Below are positions 1-8,372 of a stretch of DNA of 64,000 bases, piece after piece. Positions within the stretch are counted from its first letter, which is position 1. Each line of letters opens with the position of its first letter. The stretch covers positions 1-64,000 of the forward strand of contig DATEGZ010000149.1 of NCBI GenBank assembly GCA_035279905.1, given 5' to 3'. The DNA is from DATEGZ01 sp035279905. GTDB lineage: Bacteria; Acidobacteriota; Vicinamibacteria; Vicinamibacterales; SCN-69-37. Made by a program: the position numbers and the translations under genes. Under the pieces are notes generated by a model, which worked only from the letters and a program-made list of their open reading frames with translations, had not been told where the DNA came from and made no database searches.

Positions 1-87
1 GAGGAGCTCGTGCGGTGGCTCGATGCGCGGCTCAGCCGGCCGCACGATCGCGTGGTCTTCGATCTCGATCGAGGCACGTCCGCCTGA
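1..87 (+). CDS. C-terminal end of an unidentified protein (cut by window start)
   Basis: Frame 1 is open from the first base and stops with TGA at 85-87, giving a 28-residue tail rich in Arg and Asp that ends RGTSA. It lies directly upstream of the oriT-like repeat and the relaxase remnant, so it may belong to the same mobilizable element. The tail alone is too short to assign a family, and a chance open frame cannot be excluded. Confidence 0.3.
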   Translation, partial: EELVRWLDARLSRPHDRVVFDLDRGTSA

Positions 88-140
88 GGGGTGCGCCAAA
101 ACCGCGGCCGGAGACGGGGCCGTCGTCTTGGCGACCCGTC

Positions 141-243
141 GCCTGTGGCCGGCGCGGCGCCGGCGAGGGAGAGCACACACCGTGGAGGCAGGCCACAGGC
201 GCACTTTGGCGTTTCTTCGAAACGCCGTCGCGCGCCTGTGGCC
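141..243. repeat. Nested inverted repeats upstream of the relaxase: candidate oriT
   Basis: An outer 12-bp perfect inverted repeat (GGCCACAGGCGC at 191-202, GCGCCTGTGGCC at 232-243) encloses an inner 8-bp perfect hairpin (GGCGTTTC at 208-215, GAAACGCC at 219-226, loop TTC). The arm sequence GCCTGTGGCC also occurs as a direct copy at 141-150. The structure ends 16 bases before the relaxase start codon. Origins of transfer of MobA/MobL (Q-type) systems typically carry inverted repeats beside the relaxase gene, so oriT is the favoured reading. A transcriptional operator for the mob genes is the alternative. Confidence 0.5.
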
Positions 244-259
244 TACGTGAGGAGGCGTC

Positions 260-1152
260 ATGGACCTCAAGTACGAGCGCAGCTTGGTTGGAGGCGGCCA
301 GGCGTCCGATAGTGGCGGCAGTGTGCATCTCTCGTTTCGCTCGGGCTCGCCCGCCGGCGGCGCGTCGGGCGGCTCCGCATACGACTACATCACCCGCGAA
401 CGGGAGTACGACGACGAGGATCGCGATCCGGCGATCTACACCGAGTCCGATCACATGCCGTCCTGGGCCCAGGAGGATCCGCGGGAGTACTGGGAGGCCG
501 CGGACCTTTGCGAGCGCGCGAACGGCCGGCTGTACGTGAGTGCGGATTTCGCGCTGCCACGTGAGCTGAGCCCTGACGATCAGATCGATCTCGCGAGCGC
601 CTTTGCGCACGACGAGGAGCATCTCCCGTACACGCTCGCGACCTCACGCGCACCTGATGTTCTCCGAGCGACGGAACGACGGCATTGAGCGCGGACCTGA
701 GGAGTGGTTCAGTCGCGCGAACTCCGAGGATCCCGAACGCGGTGGCGCCGCCAAGAGCCGCACGTTCCATGGGCGCGAGTGGGTGGAGCGGGCGCGCGAG
801 CGGTGGGCAGATCTCACGAACAAGAAGCTCGAGGAACGCGGCGACCGGAGCGGGTGGACCATCGAAGCTACGCGCGGCAGGGCCTCGACCGGCAGCCAGG
901 TCAACACTACGGCCCTCGGCGCCGCACCTCGTGCGGCGGGGCGAGGCGCACGACCGGCTGGCCACCTCTTTGGCAGCCGGTGATCACGACAAGGCCGCGC
1001 GCGATGTCGATCGCGAGATCGCGAAACTCGAGGATCTGCGCGAGACGATCGTCCGCGATGGACTGCCCGAAGACCGCGTCAACGAATCGCGCGACTACTC
1101 GGGTTCGTTTGGAGGCGGTAGTCGCGGCGACGACCATTCGTGGGGGAGGTAG
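260..1152 (+). pseudogene. MobA/MobL-family relaxase, broken by several frameshifts
   Basis: Relaxases of this family nick oriT and pilot plasmid DNA in conjugation. The N-terminal part (frame of base 260) has family-like sequence: SAYDYITRERE, then ANGRLYVSADFALPREL and LPYTLA. The frame then breaks near 640, apparently with loss of about ten residues, and continues as PHAHLMFSERRNDGIERG, the conserved HxH metal-binding region, in the frame of 603. A second shift near 850 gives RVDHRSYARQGLDRQPG in the frame of 704. A third near 925 gives LVRRGEAHDRLATSL and the C-terminus, stopping at 1150-1152. A GAGGAGG ribosome site precedes the ATG. Neighbouring chromosomal genes are intact, so decay is more likely than poor sequence quality. 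Confidence 0.85.
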
Positions 1153-1155
1153 CAG

Positions 1156-1621
1156 ATGGGAAACGCCCTCGAGGAATTCCGCGCGCAGCGGGACGCCGTT
1201 CAGGAGGTCCATGCGCGCCTGGTCGAAGTGGGCGAACTGTTGCGCCTCGCTGAGGGAGCAAGCGGCCGCGCTGGCGAATGGCGAGGGCTTGCCCAAACCT
1301 TTGCAGGAAGAGCAGACGTGGCTCCGTCGCGCCGAGGATCTGATTCGAGCCGGGCAGTACGCGCGTGAGCGGGAGCTGCAGCGGCTCTGGCCGGGTGTCT
1401 GGAGACGATGGGCCGTGGCCGTCGCGCTCGCTTCCGTAACGGCCTTCGGCGCCGGAGCGGGATACGTGTGGGCGCGTCGCCCGGATCGGGCCGAGCTGGC
1501 CAGGCTGCAGGAGGCGGCCGATCTTGGGGACGCTATCGCGGGGCGAGTTCTCCGAATGACGCCAGCCGAGCGGAAGAAGTTCGACGCACTTGTCAGACCG
1601 ACTACGCCCGGGGCCAGGTAA
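1156..1621 (+). pseudogene. Frameshifted small membrane protein downstream of the relaxase
   Basis: The start is ATG at 1156, three bases after the relaxase stop. The first about 30 residues (MGNALEEFRAQRDAVQEV..) read in frame 1. Near 1245 the sensible frame changes, and SLREQAAALANGEGLPKPL follows to a hydrophobic segment (AVAVALASVTAFGAGAGYV) and a charged tail ending at 1619-1621. The composite would be about 155 aa with a coiled N-terminal half and one transmembrane helix. Small membrane proteins often follow MobA/MobL genes in mobilizable elements. I cannot name the family, and function is unknown. Confidence 0.55.
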
Positions 1622-1706
1622 CCAATTTCATAGCTTCGTGGACGAGGGAGTCAGCCTACGGCCCGACACCGTGAAGCGCAGTTGTCTTCAAGTGCGGTGC
1701 CTGAAC

Positions 1707-4133
1707 TCAATTGACCTTCAGTATAGAGACCGGATCGATCCTTAGCGCTCGGATTGCCGGCATCAAGCAGGCTGCGCCAGCTACGCCGACAAGGCCTACG
1801 ACCACCAGCGCTAGGGTCCAGGAGTCATGCGGCTCTACCTTGTACAGTTGAGTCATGAACGAACTGTTCGCCCTTAGCGCGTTCGCGAGCCACCACGCAA
1901 TCAGCATTCCGACTAAGAGACCGGCGATGACTGGGCGAAGCCCCCGGTGAACCACCTGACGCGCTAGTTGGGCTGGGTGCTCACCAAGTGCGAGTCGAAT
2001 CGCAAATTCACGCATCCGTAACTCCGTTGCATGGCTCACCACACCGAAGATCCCTACAAAAGCCAATACAATCGCGAGCACGCCGAGCAAAGACATCATC
2101 GCGACGTAGAAATATCGGGTGCCGGTTGGGCGTCCCATTTCAGAGTCAAGATCAGCGACCCTGACAACGACCACATCGGGATCCAGCGCCCTGGCGACGT
2201 CGCGCACGGCTCCGGCCACAATAGCCATTGGCGCACGGACTGCGATCGACAATCGGGTCGTTGGACTCTCGTGGAGAGGCACGTACACCAGGTCGAGAGA
2301 TTCCCGGCTAAACATCGTAGACCGCGTGTTGCGAGCCACGCCGACGACCCGAAATGGAGGAAACGTGCTGTATTGGATCTGAAAGCCAAGAAGATCGCGC
2401 CCACGTCCGTATTGCTGGACAAACGCCTCGCTAACCACTGCGAGGCGCTGATTGTCCTCGTCGACGCCGGCCGGACGGAAGCCTGATCCACGAATGATCG
2501 ACACGCCGAGAGTCTCGAAGTAATCTGGCGAAACGGCTCGGATGGCTGAGGAGTAGTCGCGGCCGTCCTCGACACCATTAGGCGATGTCAACCGCCAGGA
2601 GGCAGTGCTCGCCGCTGACGAGGGCATTGAGTTGGCAACCGCAATTGGCCACTGCCCGAACCTCAGCCTTACCGCTTTTTCGAAGCGGTTCGTGAACGCT
2701 TCGTAGGCAGCTCGTGACTCCAGTCCAGGTGGCGCCAACACATCGGCAACAACGAGCCCTTGAGGAGCAAAGCCAATCGCCGGTGCCACAACGTGGACGA
2801 AACTCCTGATGAAGAGGCCCGCACCAACCAAGACTATTGTGGCAGCGGCAACCTCAACCGCGACGAGCGCAGTTCGAACTGCACTGAGCGAACTGGCGCG
2901 CCCTGTTCCGGAGCCTCCATTGGCTCTCGGCCACAGCACACGCGTTGCCAGAACTGCAGCGATTCCCCCAGACGCCGCTCCCAGCAGAGCACCGAGAGTA
3001 GCTCCCGCCACGAATTCTGGAAGTTCCACGCTTACCGAGGCGCCGGCCGGCAAGAGGGACGTGGCAGTTCGTGCTACGAAATGTGTGCACCAGTACGCCG
3101 CGACCGCTCCGCCAACTCCCCCGAACGTCGTTACCAGCGTGGTCTCAGTCATCAGTTGGCCAACAATTTGAGAGGGACCCGCACCAAGCGCAAAACGCAA
3201 GGCAATCTCCTCCCGGCGGCTACTCGCCTGGCTCAGTAGCAGATTGGTGAGGTTCGCACTTGCTATCAGGAGAAGCGATAGCGCGACTCCTTCTAACAGC
3301 ATGAGTCCGGCGCGAATCCCGGCGATGTCGCTTTCTCCTGGTCTGCCAACTCCGACACTCCACTCCGTGTCGTCGCGTGGGCCGAGACGGACTGCGGCTT
3401 TGGGGCTAGAAATAAGCCCCGATACCTGACGCTGCGCATCAGAAATACTGCTAGTCCCAGCGAGCCTCGCGAACACGGCCACTGGCGCGGCCCCTGGGGT
3501 CGGCAATGTTTGCTGCGAAGCGTACTGCGCTTGGCGCGGCAGCCAGACGGCTCCGATATCCCGCTCGTCAGCGCAACGGGGCGTGAAGGCCTTGGGCATG
3601 ACGCCGACGACAGTCCACGGCTCACGGTTAACGTGGAGAGTCTGACCCAAGACGTCAGGCGCGCTACCGAAGAGCGAACTCCAAACGTCAGCGGAAATGA
3701 CTACAGGGCGCGCGGCCGGGTCGAAATCCCCCTCCACCAAAACGCGGCCTAAAACGGGGGGCATCTCAAACACGCTGAAAAAATCTCGCGTTACCAGGCC
3801 GACTATCCCGGTTCGCACATCGATCGAGCCGCGCAGCGTTCCGTAAGCAAATCCACAGGCGGCAATTGCGCGAAATGCAGGAGCCTGATCGGTGATCGTC
3901 TTGAGATCGTCCACGCTCAACGGCTGCGGTTTCACCCCAGGGCGCGTTTTCGAGAGTTGCACCAAGCTGTCTGGATCGGGATAAGGTAACGACTTGTACA
4001 AAGCTCCCCGGATCACGGCAAATCCCAGCACGTTCGCAGTGACACCTATGCCAACGGTGATCGAGATCGCCGCTGCCATGCCCGGCGCTCGCCGCCACCG
4101 GCGCAATCCTTTACCGACCTCGGACCTCCACAT
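1707..4133 (-). CDS. ADOP-type MacB/FtsX-like ABC transporter permease
   Basis: About 808 aa. The protein has two MacB periplasmic-core/FtsX modules in tandem. An N-terminal GLRRWRRAPG segment leads into the first membrane helix (ISITVGIGVTANVLGFAVI), followed by a large extracytoplasmic domain, a FtsX core (SLLLIASANLTNLLLSQAS, with RREEIALRFALGAG), a second periplasmic domain and a final FtsX core (LRMREFAIRLALGEHP) ending DPVSILKVN. This duplicated layout without a fused ATPase is the acidobacterial duplicated orphan permease type. No ATPase gene adjoins it. The ORF can extend to a TTG at 4178, but ATG 4133 fits the family start better. It is last in a minus-strand series with the redoxin, Cys-rich peptide and AraC-like genes. 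Its substrate is unknown. Confidence 0.85.
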   Translation of the reverse strand: MWRSEVGKGLRRWRRAPGMAAAISITVGIGVTANVLGFAVIRGALYKSLPYPDPDSLVQLSKTRPGVKPQPLSVDDLKTITDQAPAFRAIAACGFAYGTLRGSIDVRTGIVGLVTRDFFSVFEMPPVLGRVLVEGDFDPAARPVVISADVWSSLFGSAPDVLGQTLHVNREPWTVVGVMPKAFTPRCADERDIGAVWLPRQAQYASQQTLPTPGAAPVAVFARLAGTSSISDAQRQVSGLISSPKAAVRLGPRDDTEWSVGVGRPGESDIAGIRAGLMLLEGVALSLLLIASANLTNLLLSQASSRREEIALRFALGAGPSQIVGQLMTETTLVTTFGGVGGAVAAYWCTHFVARTATSLLPAGASVSVELPEFVAGATLGALLGAASGGIAAVLATRVLWPRANGGSGTGRASSLSAVRTALVAVEVAAATIVLVGAGLFIRSFVHVVAPAIGFAPQGLVVADVLAPPGLESRAAYEAFTNRFEKAVRLRFGQWPIAVANSMPSSAASTASWRLTSPNGVEDGRDYSSAIRAVSPDYFETLGVSIIRGSGFRPAGVDEDNQRLAVVSEAFVQQYGRGRDLLGFQIQYSTFPPFRVVGVARNTRSTMFSRESLDLVYVPLHESPTTRLSIAVRAPMAIVAGAVRDVARALDPDVVVVRVADLDSEMGRPTGTRYFYVAMMSLLGVLAIVLAFVGIFGVVSHATELRMREFAIRLALGEHPAQLARQVVHRGLRPVIAGLLVGMLIAWWLANALRANSSFMTQLYKVEPHDSWTLALVVVGLVGVAGAACLMPAIRALRIDPVSILKVN

Positions 4134-4319
4134 CCCTGTCACCGGTTGATGATCAAACGCGCCAGTCGCCCCAGTCAAGCTGGATGCACCGTGGAAGGCT
4201 CGCGCCGCCCAGTCGTGTTCGGTTCATCTCCGTGTCATTGTGCCTGGAGGCGGCCCCCGGCGCAGGCCTAGTTCCGCGCGCCGGACGGCGCAACGAGTCG
4301 GGGAACCGACGTCTCACCG

Positions 4320-4940
4320 CTATTGCGCAATGTAGGAGACAACCTGACGTTCCTTGGTCGGGTCCAACGCGCCGTAAACAACCAACTCCACCAATCCGTT
4401 CGCCGAAACGACGGCGGTCTGCGGGACCGACCATAATTTGACGGTGTTGAATGTGCGGTAGGTCGGCTCGCTTATGATGACCCCTGGTAGGTCGGCCAGT
4501 TCACTGTGCTGCATGTCTGGCAAGTAGTCTCTACTGACGAACACGACCTGCAGCCCGTGTTCGGCGGCCACGTGAGCAACTCGGTGAAACGCGCCAGTGC
4601 TGGCCGCGCAACCCGGACAACCTGCCGAAACGGCAATGATTAAGGACTTCACTTTGCCCCTCGTCGCAATTGATGCGCGACGGCCGAGCAGATCAAACCC
4701 GGTGGCTCCGAGTATCTCGTCACCGATGTGGAGCTTGTTCTCCTCGATCCTCTGCCCATTCAAGACCGAATACTGCTCCGCGAGTCGATGGTTCACCATT
4801 ACGAGGTGGCCGATTTCGCCGATCGCCAGAGCCACGATCGCCGCGAATGCCACTCCAGTGCTTCGCAGCATGCGGCTGATTCCGCGGCCCAGCCACTTGA
4901 GGCCTTGTGACGCCGACCCCCTAGGTGTAGACACTGGCAT
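4320..4940 (-). CDS. Membrane-tethered redoxin/thioredoxin-like protein with CPGC motif
   Basis: 206 aa from ATG 4940. A single membrane helix lies near residues 28-48 (TGVAFAAIVALAIGEIGHLV). The rest is predicted to face the periplasm and has a TlpA/redoxin-like fold: beta strand SLIIAVSAG, then the C108-P-G-C111 active site, and later SVPQTAVVSANGLV, which holds the cis-Pro region. Such proteins reduce or shuffle disulfides outside the cytoplasm. Its upstream neighbour is a secreted six-Cys peptide, a plausible substrate (inference). The open frame extends to 5108, but the extra N-terminus looks non-coding. The AAGGA just before ATG 4940 is closely spaced, so the start is only moderately sure. 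Confidence 0.7.
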   Translation of the reverse strand: MPVSTPRGSASQGLKWLGRGISRMLRSTGVAFAAIVALAIGEIGHLVMVNHRLAEQYSVLNGQRIEENKLHIGDEILGATGFDLLGRRASIATRGKVKSLIIAVSAGCPGCAASTGAFHRVAHVAAEHGLQVVFVSRDYLPDMQHSELADLPGVIISEPTYRTFNTVKLWSVPQTAVVSANGLVELVVYGALDPTKERQVVSYIAQ

Positions 4941-5113
4941 TCCTTTGTTGTCTATGGCCCCGAAGCCGGGCCAGGTATTGATCGTCGCGACCAGGCACTG
5001 CATGCAGCGCTGGCGCGCCGCTTGAATTGCACGCTGACCAAGAGGGCCGCTTCGGCATCGTCTAGTCGGGAGAACCGGCAACGGCCCGATCCTCCCGGCA
5101 GTCGTCATGGTCG

Positions 5114-5356
5114 CTACTCAGCTGCAATGCCGCATGAGCAACTCTCGTGGCCCAACTGCTTGAAACACCTGTAGCCTTCGTGGGCCGTGCACTTGTCTTC
5201 CTGGTTCTCGTCACATTCCCCCGACACGTGGTTGTAGGAGCAGTACTCGTCATCCGCCCTGACGACCGCCTTCTCGTTGACGATTGTCAGCGACGCAAAC
5301 GCCAGGAAAACAGCAGCGCCGAGGCCGTATCGAAGTCGTCGCGGATTGGTAGCCAT
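5114..5356 (-). CDS. Small secreted cysteine-rich peptide
   Basis: 80 aa. A strong GAGGAGG site lies five bases before ATG 5356, which decides the start. A basic N-terminus (ATNPRRLRYG) and a hydrophobic stretch (LGAAVFLAFASLTIV) form a signal or anchor sequence. The mature part has six cysteines in about 40 residues: C-x8-C-x7-C-x7-C-x8-C-x-C, ending in CSCGIAAE. No family is recognised. The pattern suggests a disulfide-stabilised extracytoplasmic peptide or peptide precursor. It sits between an AraC-like regulator and a CxxC redoxin gene on the same strand. Whether it is processed is not visible. Confidence 0.65.
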   Translation of the reverse strand: MATNPRRLRYGLGAAVFLAFASLTIVNEKAVVRADDEYCSYNHVSGECDENQEDKCTAHEGYRCFKQLGHESCSCGIAAE

Positions 5357-5466
5357 GGTCGCCTCCTCATCATCTTGCGATCTTGCCTGTTGACGCACAT
5401 CCGAGGGCGCCGCCCCAGAGGGTCCTTGTATCATTGCGGCTGGCTCAGCGGATTGTTCAGTGGAGT

Positions 5467-5832
5467 CTACTTGCGTCTTCGTTTCTTAGGGTGGAGCTTT
5501 TCGGTTGATTCGGGCGCAAGAGCGGCGATATCGGTGCGATTTGTGACCCGCCAAATCCATTGTCCCAATGTTCTGGTCGAACGAAAGCCAAGTTCGTTGG
5601 CCACTTCCTTTCGCAGCAGCGGCCGATGGCGTTGAGTCAGACGATCGAGAGCCATTGCTACGAACTCAAGGCGCAGCTCATTGAATTCCAAACTCGCGGC
5701 CTTCCTAAGGTGCCGAGTTAGCGTGTGACGATCCAGGTCGAGCTCTGCAGCAACAGAACTCAGGGAACGGCCGGGCGTTCGGGAGAGAATGTCGCGAACC
5801 CTTCGAAAGACGACTGCTGGATCGTATCCCAT
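5467..5832 (-). CDS. Stand-alone AraC-like HTH regulator (mini-regulator)
   Basis: 121 aa, essentially only a DNA-binding domain. The first helix-turn-helix is around SLSSVAAELDLDRHTLTRHL (residues 23-42). A linker helix follows with FNELRLEFVAMALDRL, then a second HTH with KEVANELGFRSTRTLGQWI. This is the double-HTH order of the AraC/XylS family, but there is no sensor domain. The tail is very basic (PKKRRRK). It is first in a co-directional series with the Cys-rich peptide, redoxin and ADOP permease, so local control of that cassette is the natural inference. ATG 5832 has no strong ribosome site. Confidence 0.65.
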   Translation of the reverse strand: MGYDPAVVFRRVRDILSRTPGRSLSSVAAELDLDRHTLTRHLRKAASLEFNELRLEFVAMALDRLTQRHRPLLRKEVANELGFRSTRTLGQWIWRVTNRTDIAALAPESTEKLHPKKRRRK

Positions 5833-6118
5833 GTCGCAGGATGGCCCGGCACCGCGCGTCGGTATTCATGCGGAAGGCAAGCAAGAGTTGAGCCCTTCAG
5901 ACCTGGCCGCAATAGAAGGGCTTCGGCGTCTATCGTCGGCTACCCGGCGACGCTATGACTTCAGTTCTGAATGGCTTACTACGGGGCTGTCAGCTTGGTA
6001 ACAGTCTCGAGGCGCTGTTGTCCCTTGCGGCCGAGCCGGCACCTTGGTTCGGCGGGATTCGGCTGTTGTCGCGCAGAACTGGACTGGGCTCTCTGAACTT
6101 GCTGCCATCTAAGAGAAC

Positions 6119-6382
6119 TTCATCATCGGCTTCAACACAGATCAGCGGTTCTGATTCCCACACTCGCGCCGCGTGGTGTCCTTCCGGCCGGATACACGCG
6201 GGGCCTATCGCGTGCCGAACCTGCCACCACGAGAGTACTTTGTGCCGGCAGTCACGGACGTCGAAACAGTCGAGTGGTTCGATCCCGAATTCCTGCGCGC
6301 GCTGGCCGCCGCCTCGCCCATGCGCATCACGATCGCCGAGGACGAGCAGAAGGACAAGGGCTGCGCCTTGGCGGTTAACTCA
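6119..6382 (+). pseudogene. Fragment of a carboxypeptidase-regulatory-like domain protein
   Basis: Read from 6119, the frame gives FIIGFNTDQRF, a TGA at 6152 where the family usually has Trp, then FPHSRRVVSFRPDTRGAY, RVPNLPPREYFVPAVTD and EWFDPEFLRALAAASPMRI, followed by TIAEDEQKDKG. This matches the C-terminal end of the large acidobacterial surface proteins with carboxypeptidase-regulatory-like domains (NLPPGEY..VTD..WFDPxFL). There is no start codon or upstream body, and one in-frame stop, so it is a truncated relic. It lies at a junction inside the mobile region, consistent with deletion by insertion events. Confidence 0.6.
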
Positions 6383-6812
6383 TGGACCGCAAGTCCCGAT
6401 CATGTGCCCACGATGTGCCCACGTGAGATTTGGGAGAATCGCCGATCTCGAAATACGCCCGGTTCTATTGGTGGGCCGCGGAGGGATCGAACCTCCGACC
6501 GTCTGGTTAATAGCACAGAGCCCGCGACCAAGGCAGCGACGAGCGCAACTCCGAGAGCGATGCGGAAGCCTCGACCTACCGTCCGCGCGCTCCGCGAAGG
6601 CCACTTGAGCGAGCCGAAAGCCCGCGACCCTGGCGGCTGTGTCAAGGCAAAACTTCCGAATTCGGCGAGAACTCACGCGAGCGCACGACACGTTACGGCG
6701 TTTCATCTCGCAGGCAACCGACCTACCGTTGAAAAAACCCGCGATACGATCGAATCGGGGAAGGGTGTCGCACCTTCGGCGACGCCGTGCCTCAATCCGA
6801 CCTGGTGATGTG
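6383..6812. other. Non-coding junction between the CDS relic and the excisionase gene
   Basis: No convincing gene is seen in these 430 bases. The only recognisable item is a tRNA 3'-half scar at 6469-6500. Open frames here have no family-like sequence and change composition abruptly, as expected for a recombination scar. The excisionase promoter is expected near the right end, but no clear -35/-10 pair was found. Confidence 0.5.
6469..6500 (-). other. tRNA 3'-half remnant (candidate att scar)
   Basis: On the minus strand the sequence reads as a T-arm (GGAGG, loop TTCGATC, CCTCC), the 3' acceptor strand GCGGCCC, discriminator A and an encoded CCA. The expected anticodon stem does not pair with sequence upstream and no 5' half exists, so it is not a tRNA gene. 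Tyrosine integrases commonly duplicate the 3' end of a tRNA when they insert. This fragment differs from the intact tRNA-Ala at 8224, so it points to an earlier insertion at another tRNA. Confidence 0.6.
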
Positions 6813-7042
6813 ATGAGCCCGAACGCGACGCACGCCAACGTCGAACCTGTCCTCCTTCGAATCCGTGACGCCGCGGCGATGCTTTCGGTCTCCGAGCGTA
6901 CCGTGTGGCAGCTGATTCGCACTCACAAGCTGCCGGCGATTCGCCCTCCCGGACTCCGTGCCATCCGAATCTCTCGCGGCGATGTTGAAAAGCTGATCGC
7001 TCATTGGCACAATCATCGCGGGTCCGCCGGCGATCCCGTTCG

Positions 7043-7046
<4 letters not shown>
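6813..7046 (+). CDS. Excisionase-like helix-turn-helix protein
   Basis: 77 aa. Residues 17-50 (RIRDAAAMLSVSERTVWQLI) form the MerR/excisionase-type winged HTH that binds att DNA (helix_turn_helix_17 / Xis class). It is followed by a wing (GLRAIRISRGDVEKLI). The gene ends by overlapping the integrase start in ATGA (7043-7046), so the two are translationally coupled. Such proteins help the partner tyrosine recombinase excise the element. The start at ATG 6813 gives a compact domain, and upstream in-frame sequence looks non-coding. Confidence 0.75.
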
Positions 7047-8299
<1,253 letters not shown>

Positions 8300-8324
8300 A
8301 CTAAACCATCGAGTCTAACACGGC

Positions 8325-8340
8325 TGGCGCCACTGTTGCT
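8325..8340 (+). promoter_or_regulatory. sigma54-like -24/-12 site upstream of pfkA
   Basis: TGGCGCCACTGTTGCT aligns to TGGCACR-N4-TTGCW with two mismatches and the exact GG-to-GC spacing. The predicted start site is near 8352, about 20 bases before the pfkA ATG. GC-rich DNA produces chance matches, so this is a candidate only. Confidence 0.35.
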
Positions 8341-8372
8341 CGACAGGCACATCGGCCGACTACACTGATGAG

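Noticed and set aside
260..1621. Frameshifts dismissed as sequencing errors
   Set aside because: Four breaks and a deletion cluster in mobile genes only, while about 55 chromosomal genes read cleanly; decay is the simpler explanation, though resequencing could change this.
4941..5108. 56-residue N-terminal extension of the redoxin
   Set aside because: Extra residues lack any signal or family likeness; ATG 4940 gives a normal membrane anchor near the N-terminus.
6469..6500. Complete tRNA gene
   Set aside because: No 5' acceptor, D-arm or pairing anticodon stem; only the 3' half exists.
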